Of a stretch of 64,000 bases of DNA, positions 11,661-21,331 are shown piece after piece; within the stretch, counting starts at the first letter, position 1, and each line of letters begins with the position of its first letter. The notes under the pieces are model-generated. The model was not told the origin of the DNA and made no database searches. It saw only the letters and a program-made list of their open reading frames with translations. Made by a program: the position numbers and the translations under genes. The DNA is from Craspedostauros australis. Its lineage: Eukaryota; Bacillariophyta; Bacillariophyceae; Mastogloiales; Achnanthaceae. The DNA is taken from contig JAMXDE010000007.1 in NCBI GenBank assembly GCA_026770025.1, positions 2,914,001 through 2,978,000 of the forward strand, given 5' to 3'.

Positions 11661-14600
11661 TTACCATCCCAATAATCGCAATCGCAGAGATTCGAATAGT
11701 GGGCGTGCCAAGGGCTTGGTGAATATGTCAGCCATCTGGTCCAACGTGTCGACCTTTTCGATGGTGATGAGCCCTTTACTGACAGCTTCACGGAAGTGAT
11801 GGTATTTGACATTGATGTGCTTGGTACGAGGACGCATTCTGGGTGCGTTGGCGAGTTCAAGGGCACTGGAGTTGTCCTCAAATGCTGTGCAGTGAACTGT
11901 TGGTGGCGAAGTGTCGAATGACGATATGTGCTGCTTCATTTCGTTGATGAGGTGTATCATGGGTATAACCTCTCGTAAAGCTTGGCTGAGAGCTACATAC
12001 TCGGCTTCGGTGGTGCTGAGCGTAACTTCTGTCTGCAGTTTGGAGTTCCATATGATGGGGAATCCTGCGTACAGGACGACGTATCCAGTGCGACTTTTTG
12101 CCGTGTTGGGGTCGTTGTTGGCTTGTGAGAAGCCTCCTGCGAAGTCTGCATCAGCATAGCAGTGAATGGAGTCATTGGTAGGTGAGATGCGGAGTCCCTT
12201 ATCCCGTGTGTGAGCGAGGTATCGTACAATCCGTTCGATGGCATCTTCGTGTGACTTCATCGGATGAGCCATGAAGCGTGCGCATTGATGGACTGCGAAG
12301 CAGATGTCAGGTCTCGTCGATCGTGTGAGGAAGTTGAGCATCCCCACAACCGACCGATAATCGAATCGTCGAGTGGCAGCGGGGCCACCGGTGTCTTTGT
12401 GTAGGAGCGGTTTGACGGCTGGCGTCGAATAGGTTCGTCCTGGTGCATTAGGATCGATCTTGGCTGCTCGTATGATTCGGTCTATGAGTTGCGGTTGTGT
12501 GAGTGTGATGGTGTCATCGGTGCGTTGGATGTGAACGCCCAGATACTCACTCATGTTGCCTTCATCGGTTAGTGTAAACCGTGCCTTGAGGCGCTCGATG
12601 ATGTCATCGATCTCGTGTTTGTGTGGGCCAATGATGATGGCGTCGTCGACGTACAGCAGAATGGATGTGTTGCCTTTGTAGAGAAGGCATTCATCGACTT
12701 GGCTTTGCCGGAATCCATGCTGCATCAGGCCATCAACCACGTGCCGGTGCCATACCAAAGCTGCTTGCTTGGTGCCGTACAGATTCTTCTTGAGCTTGAG
12801 AACGTGAGACCTGCTGTCTCCGTCCACGTTGCACCCCTGAGGTACTTGCATGAAGATGTCGCATTCCACATCCGCTTGCGGGAACGCCAGAACGAAGTCG
12901 ATTTGGCGAGTGTGCCAGCGCCGTTGGACGGCCATAGTGAGGAATGTCCGAATGGTGGACCATTGCACGACTGGAGCAAATGTTTCCCAGTAGTTGACAC
13001 CATATTGTTGCTCTCCTCCATGCACGCATAGCCGTGCTTTCCACTTGTAGATTTCGCCGGTTGCGAGTCTGCGTTTGCGCTTGAATGACCAGACGGCTTT
13101 CAGGATCTTGTGCCCTTTTGGCACTTGATTGCGTTGCACGACCTCCCAATGCTGTCTGGACTGGTGGTCTTCGATCTCCTTGTGCATTGCCTCGATGAAT
13201 TTGTCACGGTCGTTCTGCTTCTGCATTTGCCCCCAGTACATGGTGTCGTCGTCTGCGAGTGTTGCCGCGAATGACATGGGGTGCAGGTCGCCGGAGTTCA
13301 TGTTGAGGATGTCGGATGCATGGAAGGATCGAGCTGTGTGCGTGTGGTATGATTGGAGTTGGAGTGTAAGCTGGTTGGTCTCTGCACGTTCTGTTGCGGA
13401 TGGAGCGGATCGTGATGCGTTCTGTGTGGCGATGGCGTGTGTAGGTGTAGCTCCCTCTGAAGGTGAGCTTGCTGGTTGTCTCGGAAGACTTTGCCTTGGA
13501 AGGCTGTGCCCCGGAAGGCTGGACCTCGGAAGGCTGTGCCTCGGAAGGCTGTGCCCCGGAAGGCTGGACCTCGGAAGGCTTTGCAACTTGTGCTGCATGT
13601 CAAGCTGGAATGGCTTGGCGTCAGGTGCAGCGTGTGTGATCCCCGGAGGACGTGTGCTTGCGGAAAGCTGGTGCTGAACAGCATGTGTGATGCGTTCGGA
13701 GCGCATCTGCTGTGAGGGCTTGGCTGGTTCGTCGATGTGCGTGAGACGCTGCCACTGTGATGCGCCAGGACGCATTAGCGGGTTGGTCTTGACTGTTTGG
13801 AACCTGTCGTCGAAGTTCAGATGGAACTGTGGCGATATGTACCCTGTGTCGATCTTGAGAACGATAGGTACGCTGCTCGCATGTTCAGCTGACATGCCAA
13901 GGAAGATGGCAATGTTGGCGCGGCTGCTCCACTTGGGAACCTGAGATCCCTGTTGGAGTGCGGCCTTGAGGATGTAGACAGGGCATCCAAATGTGTGAAA
14001 GTGTTGCATTGAGGGTCGGACCTCGATCTGCGCGAATCGCTGGAGTGGCGATATACCTCCCTCTCGAGCAGCGTTCCTTCGGATCTCGGAGGCGTAGCGC
14101 AGAGCATACGGCCACAGAGACGGATGAATGGCATCATGCCAATGGTGCTGTGCGTGCAGGAGCATCGAGCGAGCGGACTCTTGGAGGTCGCGGATGCGTC
14201 GCTCGGCGACGCCATTCTGATGATGAGCGTTGACTCCACAGAATGTGATGGTTTGATTGGCTGATGCGACAGCTGTGCGGAACAGCTGCTCAGCGAATCT
14301 GCCGTTGTCGGCGTGGTAGTGGTGTATGCGGACACCGAAGGAGTGAGCATAGCGCTCAAAAGCCTGCTTGGCTTGCAGTGTGTCAGCACCAGACTGGGTG
14401 AGCTGCAAGTGAACGTAGTCAATACCGGAGTATTGATCAACGAACACTGTCGCGCATGTGTATCGCGACCAGGTGTGCGTGCCCTTTTGCTGCGGAAGCA
14501 CCCCAGGCTGGCGAGAGACGATCTGATCGACTGACACGATGTGCCCTGGGAATCGCGCTCGCTTGACGACGCGTGTGATGCGATTTGGCTTGCGCCGGCG

Positions 14601-15410
14601 GACGGCTTTGCCATAGATGCATCCAGAGCAGAGAGGGAACTCGGCCTTGGCCAAGTGCCGTGGTATGATTCCGTGTGATGCCATGTTGCGCAAGACACGG
14701 AAGGGAAGGTGCCCCAAGCGATGGTGCCACCGGAGTAGCTGTCCCTGTGCATCGGATGCACCAACAGGATGTGTTGCCGACTGATCACGGACCAGTGTGT
14801 TGTTGTCTTGGAGAGGATCGGGCCTCAACTCGGCGAGCTTGGGGTCTTCATGAACCTCCATCATGTCATCTGGGATGTCGGTGATGTTGAGAAGTTCAGA
14901 GTCGCTTGGAGGACTGGAGGTAGCGAGGAATGCTGGCGCATGTCGTTTGGCGTGGATGACGGACATCAGAGGCAGGTTGGTGCCAGGATGATGGTAGACA
15001 GTTACCTTGTGACGCGAAGAGCGCAGGACTGTGTGGTTGCCGTAGGTTGTGCAGGTACGCAGGTGCCTGCCGTGATGATTGCGAGGACCTTGGTCTGACC
15101 ATTGCTGTGGACAGAACAGTCGAATACGAAGCCGTGGCGCGTAGTAAGCGTTGGCTATCTTTATCCGCAGTGGCTGGCCGTCATCGTCGAGTATGGTCCA
15201 GGATAGTGTGCCCTTGGATTGGATGGGGATGGACCCTCCAACTCCTTGTATGGCCATGCCGCGGACTGGCTGAAGATCGTTACTGAAGTCACCACGTTGT
15301 CCAGAGACTGTGGCCGACGTGCAGGTGTCGATTCCGATTGGCACATCACCCATCTGATGCAATGTCGTCTGCATCGCGGAGATGCCTTGCAGTGCTGTGA
15401 CTGATAACAT
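11661..15410 (-). CDS. Copia Pol polyprotein (protease, integrase, reverse transcriptase, RNase H)
   Basis: An open frame of 1249 residues. The order of parts is a protease region near the N-terminus (IGIDTCTSATVS), a GAG-pre-integrase zinc motif (HRLGHLPFRVL...CSGCIYGKA) and an integrase core (VSVDQIV, HADNGRF, NGVAERRI). A Ser/Pro-rich linker built of SLPGHSLPR-like repeats follows (about 13470-13590), then reverse transcriptase (KARLCVHGG, RQIDFVLAFPQADV, LLYVDDAIIIG) and RNase H (STTEAEYVALSQ, EDNSSALELA, MADIFTKPL). All the usual copia enzymatic domains are recognisable. It makes and integrates the DNA copy of the element. Confidence 0.95.
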   Translation of the reverse strand: MLSVTALQGISAMQTTLHQMGDVPIGIDTCTSATVSGQRGDFSNDLQPVRGMAIQGVGGSIPIQSKGTLSWTILDDDGQPLRIKIANAYYAPRLRIRLFCPQQWSDQGPRNHHGRHLRTCTTYGNHTVLRSSRHKVTVYHHPGTNLPLMSVIHAKRHAPAFLATSSPPSDSELLNITDIPDDMMEVHEDPKLAELRPDPLQDNNTLVRDQSATHPVGASDAQGQLLRWHHRLGHLPFRVLRNMASHGIIPRHLAKAEFPLCSGCIYGKAVRRRKPNRITRVVKRARFPGHIVSVDQIVSRQPGVLPQQKGTHTWSRYTCATVFVDQYSGIDYVHLQLTQSGADTLQAKQAFERYAHSFGVRIHHYHADNGRFAEQLFRTAVASANQTITFCGVNAHHQNGVAERRIRDLQESARSMLLHAQHHWHDAIHPSLWPYALRYASEIRRNAAREGGISPLQRFAQIEVRPSMQHFHTFGCPVYILKAALQQGSQVPKWSSRANIAIFLGMSAEHASSVPIVLKIDTGYISPQFHLNFDDRFQTVKTNPLMRPGASQWQRLTHIDEPAKPSQQMRSERITHAVQHQLSASTRPPGITHAAPDAKPFQLDMQHKLQSLPRSSLPGHSLPRHSLPRSSLPGHSLPRQSLPRQPASSPSEGATPTHAIATQNASRSAPSATERAETNQLTLQLQSYHTHTARSFHASDILNMNSGDLHPMSFAATLADDDTMYWGQMQKQNDRDKFIEAMHKEIEDHQSRQHWEVVQRNQVPKGHKILKAVWSFKRKRRLATGEIYKWKARLCVHGGEQQYGVNYWETFAPVVQWSTIRTFLTMAVQRRWHTRQIDFVLAFPQADVECDIFMQVPQGCNVDGDSRSHVLKLKKNLYGTKQAALVWHRHVVDGLMQHGFRQSQVDECLLYKGNTSILLYVDDAIIIGPHKHEIDDIIERLKARFTLTDEGNMSEYLGVHIQRTDDTITLTQPQLIDRIIRAAKIDPNAPGRTYSTPAVKPLLHKDTGGPAATRRFDYRSVVGMLNFLTRSTRPDICFAVHQCARFMAHPMKSHEDAIERIVRYLAHTRDKGLRISPTNDSIHCYADADFAGGFSQANNDPNTAKSRTGYVVLYAGFPIIWNSKLQTEVTLSTTEAEYVALSQALREVIPMIHLINEMKQHISSFDTSPPTVHCTAFEDNSSALELANAPRMRPRTKHINVKYHHFREAVSKGLITIEKVDTLDQMADIFTKPLARPLFESLRLRLLGW

Positions 15411-15434
15411 TGACTGGATGGGCGTGCCTTCATG

Positions 15435-16880
15435 TCAGTTCTCACTGACGTTTCCATCGCTGGGAGTGGAATGCTGGCTACTGTCGTAGTGGCCATCGCT
15501 GTCGTCAAAGTGGACGTGAGGAGCTGACTTGGCATGGACCTTGACGGATTTGGACGAGGACGATTTCTTGTCGTGCTGGCGCTTCTTCCCAGAGGAGTCA
15601 GCGTTCTTGCCGGATCGGGCGCGACAGTCGGATGTCTTGTGCTTGCCCCATGCCTTGTGGTTGTCACACCAGTGGAAGGTTGTCCCTTGATGGACGAAGT
15701 GCTTGGGATCATTGCCCTTTGGCGGATCGCGATTGGCAAGAGGGTGGTTGCTGCGCTTGTGGCGAGCTGTCCCTTTGTTGTCTTTCTTGTTGTTTGCTCG
15801 CTTGCCGGATGACTTGTTGAGCGAGGCTTTGAGCTGCTTCGTCTCGGCTCGGAGGGCGAGGAGCTGCTTGTCGCGGGAAAGGCGGTTCCATGTGCCGGCG
15901 TTGACCAAGCTCTGGTACTTGGTTTCGGCGGTGTTCATGAGACTGACGTAGTCTGGAGTGCCGGAGTCGCTGCAGCGCTGGATGCGGTTGACGAACTCCT
16001 CATTGTCTGCTGTGTTGTACGCAGTGATGAGTGCGAAGGTCACTTCGCTGCCGACTGCTTCGCCTTTGGACTGTAGAGTGAAGACTTGATTGCGAACGTG
16101 GTCGTTCAGCTTCTTGATGTCGTTGTCGAAGTCTTTGAGCTTCAACCGATGTAGGTTCATGCGGATGCTCGTGCTGAGATCATCCGTGTCGATGCTGACA
16201 TGAGAGAGGACGACGCGTAGGAGCGTTGGTCCATCCATGAGTCCGTTGATTTCGTATGTGCTGCGCTGTGGCAGGATGCGATTGACGAGGTTGGGGCTCA
16301 GCGAGTTGAGGATGGCGACACCTATGAGGTGCGCAGCTTGCTTCTCGACGCTGTCATTGATGTGACGCAATGTGGCACTGGTGCGCACATGGTCGATGGT
16401 GGTGAGTGGGTAGTTGTCAAGGATGTTGTACATGCCTGTTGTTGTGGCGACTTGGAAGATGTCGATGCATTGCATCATCATCGCGCGAGTGCGAATGTTG
16501 GCAAGGAAGACGTTGATGTTCTCTGGAGCGCCTTCGAACTTGTCATCGCTGAGCTTCTCTTGTGCTGTCTTGATGAGAGCAGCGCCTGTCTTGGTCGTTG
16601 GATCGATGAGAGATCCATATGGTGTTACAGCGAACTGTGCTGGTTGCTGATTGGCTGGCGGATTCGGATTGGCTTGGACGACTGGCTGTGCTGCTGCTGC
16701 TGCTTGGACTTGTGCTGCCACTTGTTGCTGGATGATTTGGACGAGCTGTGCCATGTTCAGAGCGATGGGCTGTCCTCCTGCTTGTGGTGGTTGCTGTGCT
16801 GCCTGTGGTTGTGCAGCTGCTTGTCCTGCAGGTGCAGTTGCGGCTGTGGCGTCGTTGGGTTGGTTGCCTTGATCCGCCAT
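15435..16880 (-). CDS. Copia Gag polyprotein
   Basis: About 481 residues from the first ATG (MADQGNQPND). The frame is open slightly further upstream without an ATG. The N-terminus is Ala/Gln/Pro-rich. The central part has the helical Gag appearance, with a lengthy region up to LNSLSPNLVNRILPQ. A compact Cys/His knuckle follows in the C-terminal part (FHWCDNHKAWGKHKTSDC), flanked by Lys/Ser-rich basic stretches. In this family Gag assembles the intracellular particle that packages the element RNA. It lies directly upstream of Pol in the same frame with a very short spacer, an arrangement compatible with the read-through or reinitiation used by copia relatives. Confidence 0.9.
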   Translation of the reverse strand: MADQGNQPNDATAATAPAGQAAAQPQAAQQPPQAGGQPIALNMAQLVQIIQQQVAAQVQAAAAAQPVVQANPNPPANQQPAQFAVTPYGSLIDPTTKTGAALIKTAQEKLSDDKFEGAPENINVFLANIRTRAMMMQCIDIFQVATTTGMYNILDNYPLTTIDHVRTSATLRHINDSVEKQAAHLIGVAILNSLSPNLVNRILPQRSTYEINGLMDGPTLLRVVLSHVSIDTDDLSTSIRMNLHRLKLKDFDNDIKKLNDHVRNQVFTLQSKGEAVGSEVTFALITAYNTADNEEFVNRIQRCSDSGTPDYVSLMNTAETKYQSLVNAGTWNRLSRDKQLLALRAETKQLKASLNKSSGKRANNKKDNKGTARHKRSNHPLANRDPPKGNDPKHFVHQGTTFHWCDNHKAWGKHKTSDCRARSGKNADSSGKKRQHDKKSSSSKSVKVHAKSAPHVHFDDSDGHYDSSQHSTPSDGNVSEN

Positions 16881-16979
16881 GGTCGCTCTTCGAGTTTCGT
16901 TGTTGTTGTTGGTGGTTTTGGTGCGTGCGACCAAAATGAAACGATCAGAGCGCGTGTTTCACGTTGCGCAGAGGAAGCG

Positions 16980-17166
16980 TGTGCAGGTTTTTCACGTGAC
17001 CGGAGGTGTTGGGGGGGTGAAACCTGTCTGTTCTGAAAATTATGACTGTGCGGAGCGGTCATTTGCTCAACATGGATCCTACGCGTGGTTTGTGCGGTAT
17101 CGTCTGTCCATCGACACTCATTGTTCGGATTCGGCCAGATTCGGGAATTGGCACTAAATCTGCACA
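16980..17166 (-). repeat. 5' LTR of the complete copia element
   Basis: This is 187 bp long with TG...CA ends and a 7-bp terminal inverted repeat (TGTGCAG/CTGCACA). By eye it is identical to the copy at 11441-11627. It is followed outward by CATGT, half of the target-site duplication. Confidence 0.95.
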
Positions 17167-17380
17167 CATGTGCATGTGGTGGCGACAATGATGACCACAA
17201 CCACAGCAAGGCACGGGAAAAACGTTGAAACACGACTCCAAGTGCACATGACCAGTACGACCCCCTGTCAATGACGAACGACAGTGATAGACTACACGAC
17301 TCGATTGATTGAACCACATGTTTGTCTTAACGTCTATAACGCTTATTGGTTTGAAAAACGAACACCGAGCCCTGAATAGA

Positions 17381-17600
17381 AATTCAATGAAAGTAATGAC
17401 GATTCAATGAAAGTAATCACGATTCAATGAAAGTAATAACGTTTCAATGAAAGTAATAACATTTCAATGAAAGTAATAGCGTTTCAATGAAAGTAATAGC
17501 GTTTCAATGAAAGTAATCACGATTCAATGAAAGTAATAGCGTTTCAATGAAAGTAATGACGTTCCAATGACAGTGATGACGTTCCAATGAAAGTAATGTC
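17381..17600 (+). repeat. Tandem array A: 11 copies of a 20-bp unit
   Basis: Eleven consecutive units of consensus GTTTCAATGAAAGTAATARC. Variation is concentrated in the last three bases of a unit and the first two or three of the next. There are no spacers. The last two units are the most diverged. It is preceded by TTAACGTCTATAACGCTTAT at about 17327, whose words recur after array B. Confidence 0.95.
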
Positions 17601-18185
17601 GCACCAAGATCCAACGACAAAAATCATGGCTCACAGGTTCCCACCAAGACTAAATCTAGTCGTATCAAGCTCAGGCTGGATTCGCGCTGATTCCAAACAA
17701 CGCGAATTTGGCGCTCGTCAACAAACAACTCACCGAGATGCCAACATCCCAAAGAGAAAAGAACCAAGAAGAGCAATCAAGGAATCGACCACCCTTTTGA
17801 CCTCCCAACAATTCAACAGAGGAACAGTCAAACAAGGAAAGCAGGGAACCAGGCAGCTAACAACACCAGCAAGCAACAATTGGCAACAACGGAGGAAGGA
17901 CAAAAAGAAGGCAAAATGATGACAACGATACCAACAGATGTCCTGTTAATAATATAATAGGTATCTGTAAGCCTACCTTGGCTGTTTCTGACAAATCCTT
18001 GACTGAGTTGGTGAGTTTTTGTTGAATTGCCTTGGACAATACTCGTGCATTGCACGCTTACATTGTGATTTGTGTTCGTGTGATCAACACGTGCGTGAAG
18101 CCTGGAACGAGACACGAATCGCTCTGTGTGACGGAAATCGAATACATGGACTGCAACGATCGCTCAATGGAAGTGTCACGATGAC
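17601..18185. other. Unique 585-bp segment between the two 20-bp arrays
   Basis: The segment separates arrays A and B. An ORF (17587-17919, plus) begins in the last repeat unit and encodes a basic Gln/Lys-rich peptide without a known motif. It is probably fortuitous. A diverged repeat unit (CAATGGAAGTGTCACGATGAC) precedes array B. Confidence 0.5.
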
Positions 18186-18365
18186 GTTTCAATGAAAGTA
18201 ATCACGATTCAATGAAAGTAATAACGTTTCAATGAAAGTAATAGTGTTTCAATGAAAGTAATAACGTTTCAATGAAAGTAATAGTGTTTCAATGAAAGTA
18301 ATAACGTTTCAATGAAAGTAATAGCGTTTCAATGAAAGTAATAGCGTTTCAATGAAAGTAATAAA
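18186..18365 (+). repeat. Tandem array B: 9 copies of the same 20-bp unit
   Basis: Nine consecutive units of GTTTCAATGAAAGTAATARC type, in the same orientation as array A. The array is followed by TTAACGCTTATAACGTCTGC, which shares words with the sequence before array A. Relaxed copies of TCAATGGAA continue near 18765-18795. Confidence 0.95.
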
Positions 18366-18538
18366 ATCGACGTTAACGCTTATAACGTCTGCTTAACGTT
18401 GTATTCACCGTCTTCCTTTGCTCAGCGGTTGACTCGATGGAGCCCACAGATGCGACAAATCGAACATGTCTGTTCGGAGCAGTCTGTACGTCGTCCGGAC
18501 CCACTTTCAACGTTTTTCCCGTGTCTTGCAGCGACGAC

Positions 18539-19876
<1,338 letters not shown>

Positions 19877-21331
19877 ATGGGAAAGGGAGGAGAAGCCAAG
19901 GTGGCCGCAGCCACACAGGAGACCGAAATGACCACGTCAAAGCTGACAAAGTACACATGGGCCGAGATCCAGCAGCACAGAACCCCTGAGGATGCCTGGA
20001 TGGTGTACAACAACAAGGTGTACGACGTGTCCGACTGGCACGAGCACCCGGGCGGCGCCGTGATCTTCACCCACGCGGGCGACGACATGACCGACATCTT
20101 CGCCGCCTTCCACGCCCCGGGATCGCACAACGTGATGAAGCGCTTCCTCATCGGCGAGCTCATCATCGAGAGCGTGGAGCACAAGGACGACCACCAGCGC
20201 GACTTCGAGAAGGCCTACCGCGACCTGCGCGCCAAGCTCGTCATGCTGGGCATGTTCAAGTCAAACCTGGCCTTCTACGCCTACAAGTGCGCCTCGCAGC
20301 TGGCCCTCTGGGGCGCGGCCATGTACGTCATGTCCTTCAGCGACAGCCTCCTCGTGCAGACCGCCTCCGTGCTCCTCATGGGCCTCTTCTTCCAGCAGTG
20401 CGGCTGGCTGGCCCACGACTTCCTGCACCACCAGGTCTTCCGCAAGCGCACCTACGGCGACTACGCCGGCCTCTTCTGGGGCAACCTGGCGCAGGGATTC
20501 TCCATCCAGTGGTGGAAGAACAAGCACAACGGCCACCACGCCGTGCCAAACCTCCACAACTCCACCGCAGAGGCACAGGACGGGGACCCGGACATGGACA
20601 CCATGCCGCTCCTCGCCTGGTCCGTGCAGCAGGCGCAGTCCTACCGCGAGCTCAACGAGGGCAAGGACTCGCCCTTCGTCAAGTTCATGATCAAGAACCA
20701 GGCCCTCTTCTACTTCCCCATCCTCCTCCTCGCCCGTCTCAGCTGGCTCAACGAATCCGCCAAGGTCTCCTTCGGCCTCGGAGCCGCCAGCGAGAACGCC
20801 GCCCTCGAGATGAAGGTCAAGGGACTGCAGTACCCCATCACCGAGAAGCTATTCCTCATCCTCCACTACACCTGGACCTTCACCTTCTGCTCGGGCTTCG
20901 GCCGCTTCTCCGTCCTCCACACCGCCCTCAACTTCCTCCTCGTCTGTGCGGCGTGCGGATTCTTCCTCGCCGTCGTCTTCGGACTCGGACACAACGGCAT
21001 GGCCACCTACAACGCCAAGACGCGCCCGGACTTCTGGAAGCTACAGGTCACCACCACGCGCAACATCACGGGAGGACACGGCGTCCCGCAGGCCTTCGTC
21101 GACTGGTTCTGCGGCGGTCTGCAGTACCAGGTGGACCACCACCTCTTCCCATCCCTGCCGCGCCACAACCTCACCAAGACCCACGACCTCGTGCGATCCT
21201 TCTGCAAGGAGTGGAACGTCCACTACCACGAGGCCGATCTCGTCGATGGAACGCGTGAGGTCCTCTCGCATCTCGATAGCGTCGCCGCAGACTTTGTCAT
21301 TGACTTCGTGCGGGATGGACCCACCATGTAA
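19877..21331 (+). CDS. Front-end (delta-6-type) fatty acid desaturase with fused cytochrome b5
   Basis: 484 residues, the usual length for microalgal front-end desaturases, with no intron. Residues 25-95 form a cytochrome b5 domain with the haem-binding HPGG at 57-60. The di-iron histidine boxes are HDFLHH (180-185), HNGHH (217-221) and QVDHH (418-422). In the third box Gln replaces the first His, the hallmark of front-end desaturases. Hydrophobic spans lie between the boxes. The enzyme inserts a double bond between an existing one and the carboxyl end of C18 acyl chains in the ER, an early step toward EPA/DHA. The whole sequence, from MGKGG to FVRDGP(A/T)M, tracks diatom delta-6 desaturases closely. 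Regiospecificity (delta-6 versus delta-5 or delta-8) is inferred. Third codon positions are overwhelmingly G/C, unlike most neighbours, which suggests high expression. Confidence 0.95.
   Translation: MGKGGEAKVAAATQETEMTTSKLTKYTWAEIQQHRTPEDAWMVYNNKVYDVSDWHEHPGGAVIFTHAGDDMTDIFAAFHAPGSHNVMKRFLIGELIIESVEHKDDHQRDFEKAYRDLRAKLVMLGMFKSNLAFYAYKCASQLALWGAAMYVMSFSDSLLVQTASVLLMGLFFQQCGWLAHDFLHHQVFRKRTYGDYAGLFWGNLAQGFSIQWWKNKHNGHHAVPNLHNSTAEAQDGDPDMDTMPLLAWSVQQAQSYRELNEGKDSPFVKFMIKNQALFYFPILLLARLSWLNESAKVSFGLGAASENAALEMKVKGLQYPITEKLFLILHYTWTFTFCSGFGRFSVLHTALNFLLVCAACGFFLAVVFGLGHNGMATYNAKTRPDFWKLQVTTTRNITGGHGVPQAFVDWFCGGLQYQVDHHLFPSLPRHNLTKTHDLVRSFCKEWNVHYHEADLVDGTREVLSHLDSVAADFVIDFVRDGPTM

Larger units (their letters stand above)
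11441..17166 (-). mobile_element. Complete-looking Ty1/copia LTR retrotransposon, recent
   Basis: A 5726-bp element on the minus strand with 187-bp LTRs at 16980-17166 (5') and 11441-11627 (3'). They look identical base for base. The ends are TGTGCAG...CTGCACA. Both outer flanks carry the 5-bp sequence CATGT (11436-11440 and 17167-17171), a perfect target-site duplication. Gag and Pol reading frames fill the interior in order gag, protease, integrase, reverse transcriptase, RNase H. A purine-rich tract (read on the minus strand, CGACAAGAGGGAG) abuts the 3' LTR. The element looks whole, and identical LTRs imply very recent insertion. Confidence 0.96.

Noticed and set aside
17381-17600. Heat-shock element reading of TTCAATGAA
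   Set aside because: TTC and GAA are separated by three bases, not the two required in nTTCnnGAAn, so the spacing is wrong for HSF.
17381-18365. CRISPR-like look of repeated GTTTCAATGAAAG units
   Set aside because: The units are head-to-tail without spacers, only 20 bp long, and the locus is eukaryotic.
20287-21258. 323-aa alternative-frame ORF inside the desaturase gene
   Set aside because: Arg/Pro-rich shadow caused by the gene's G/C-rich third positions.
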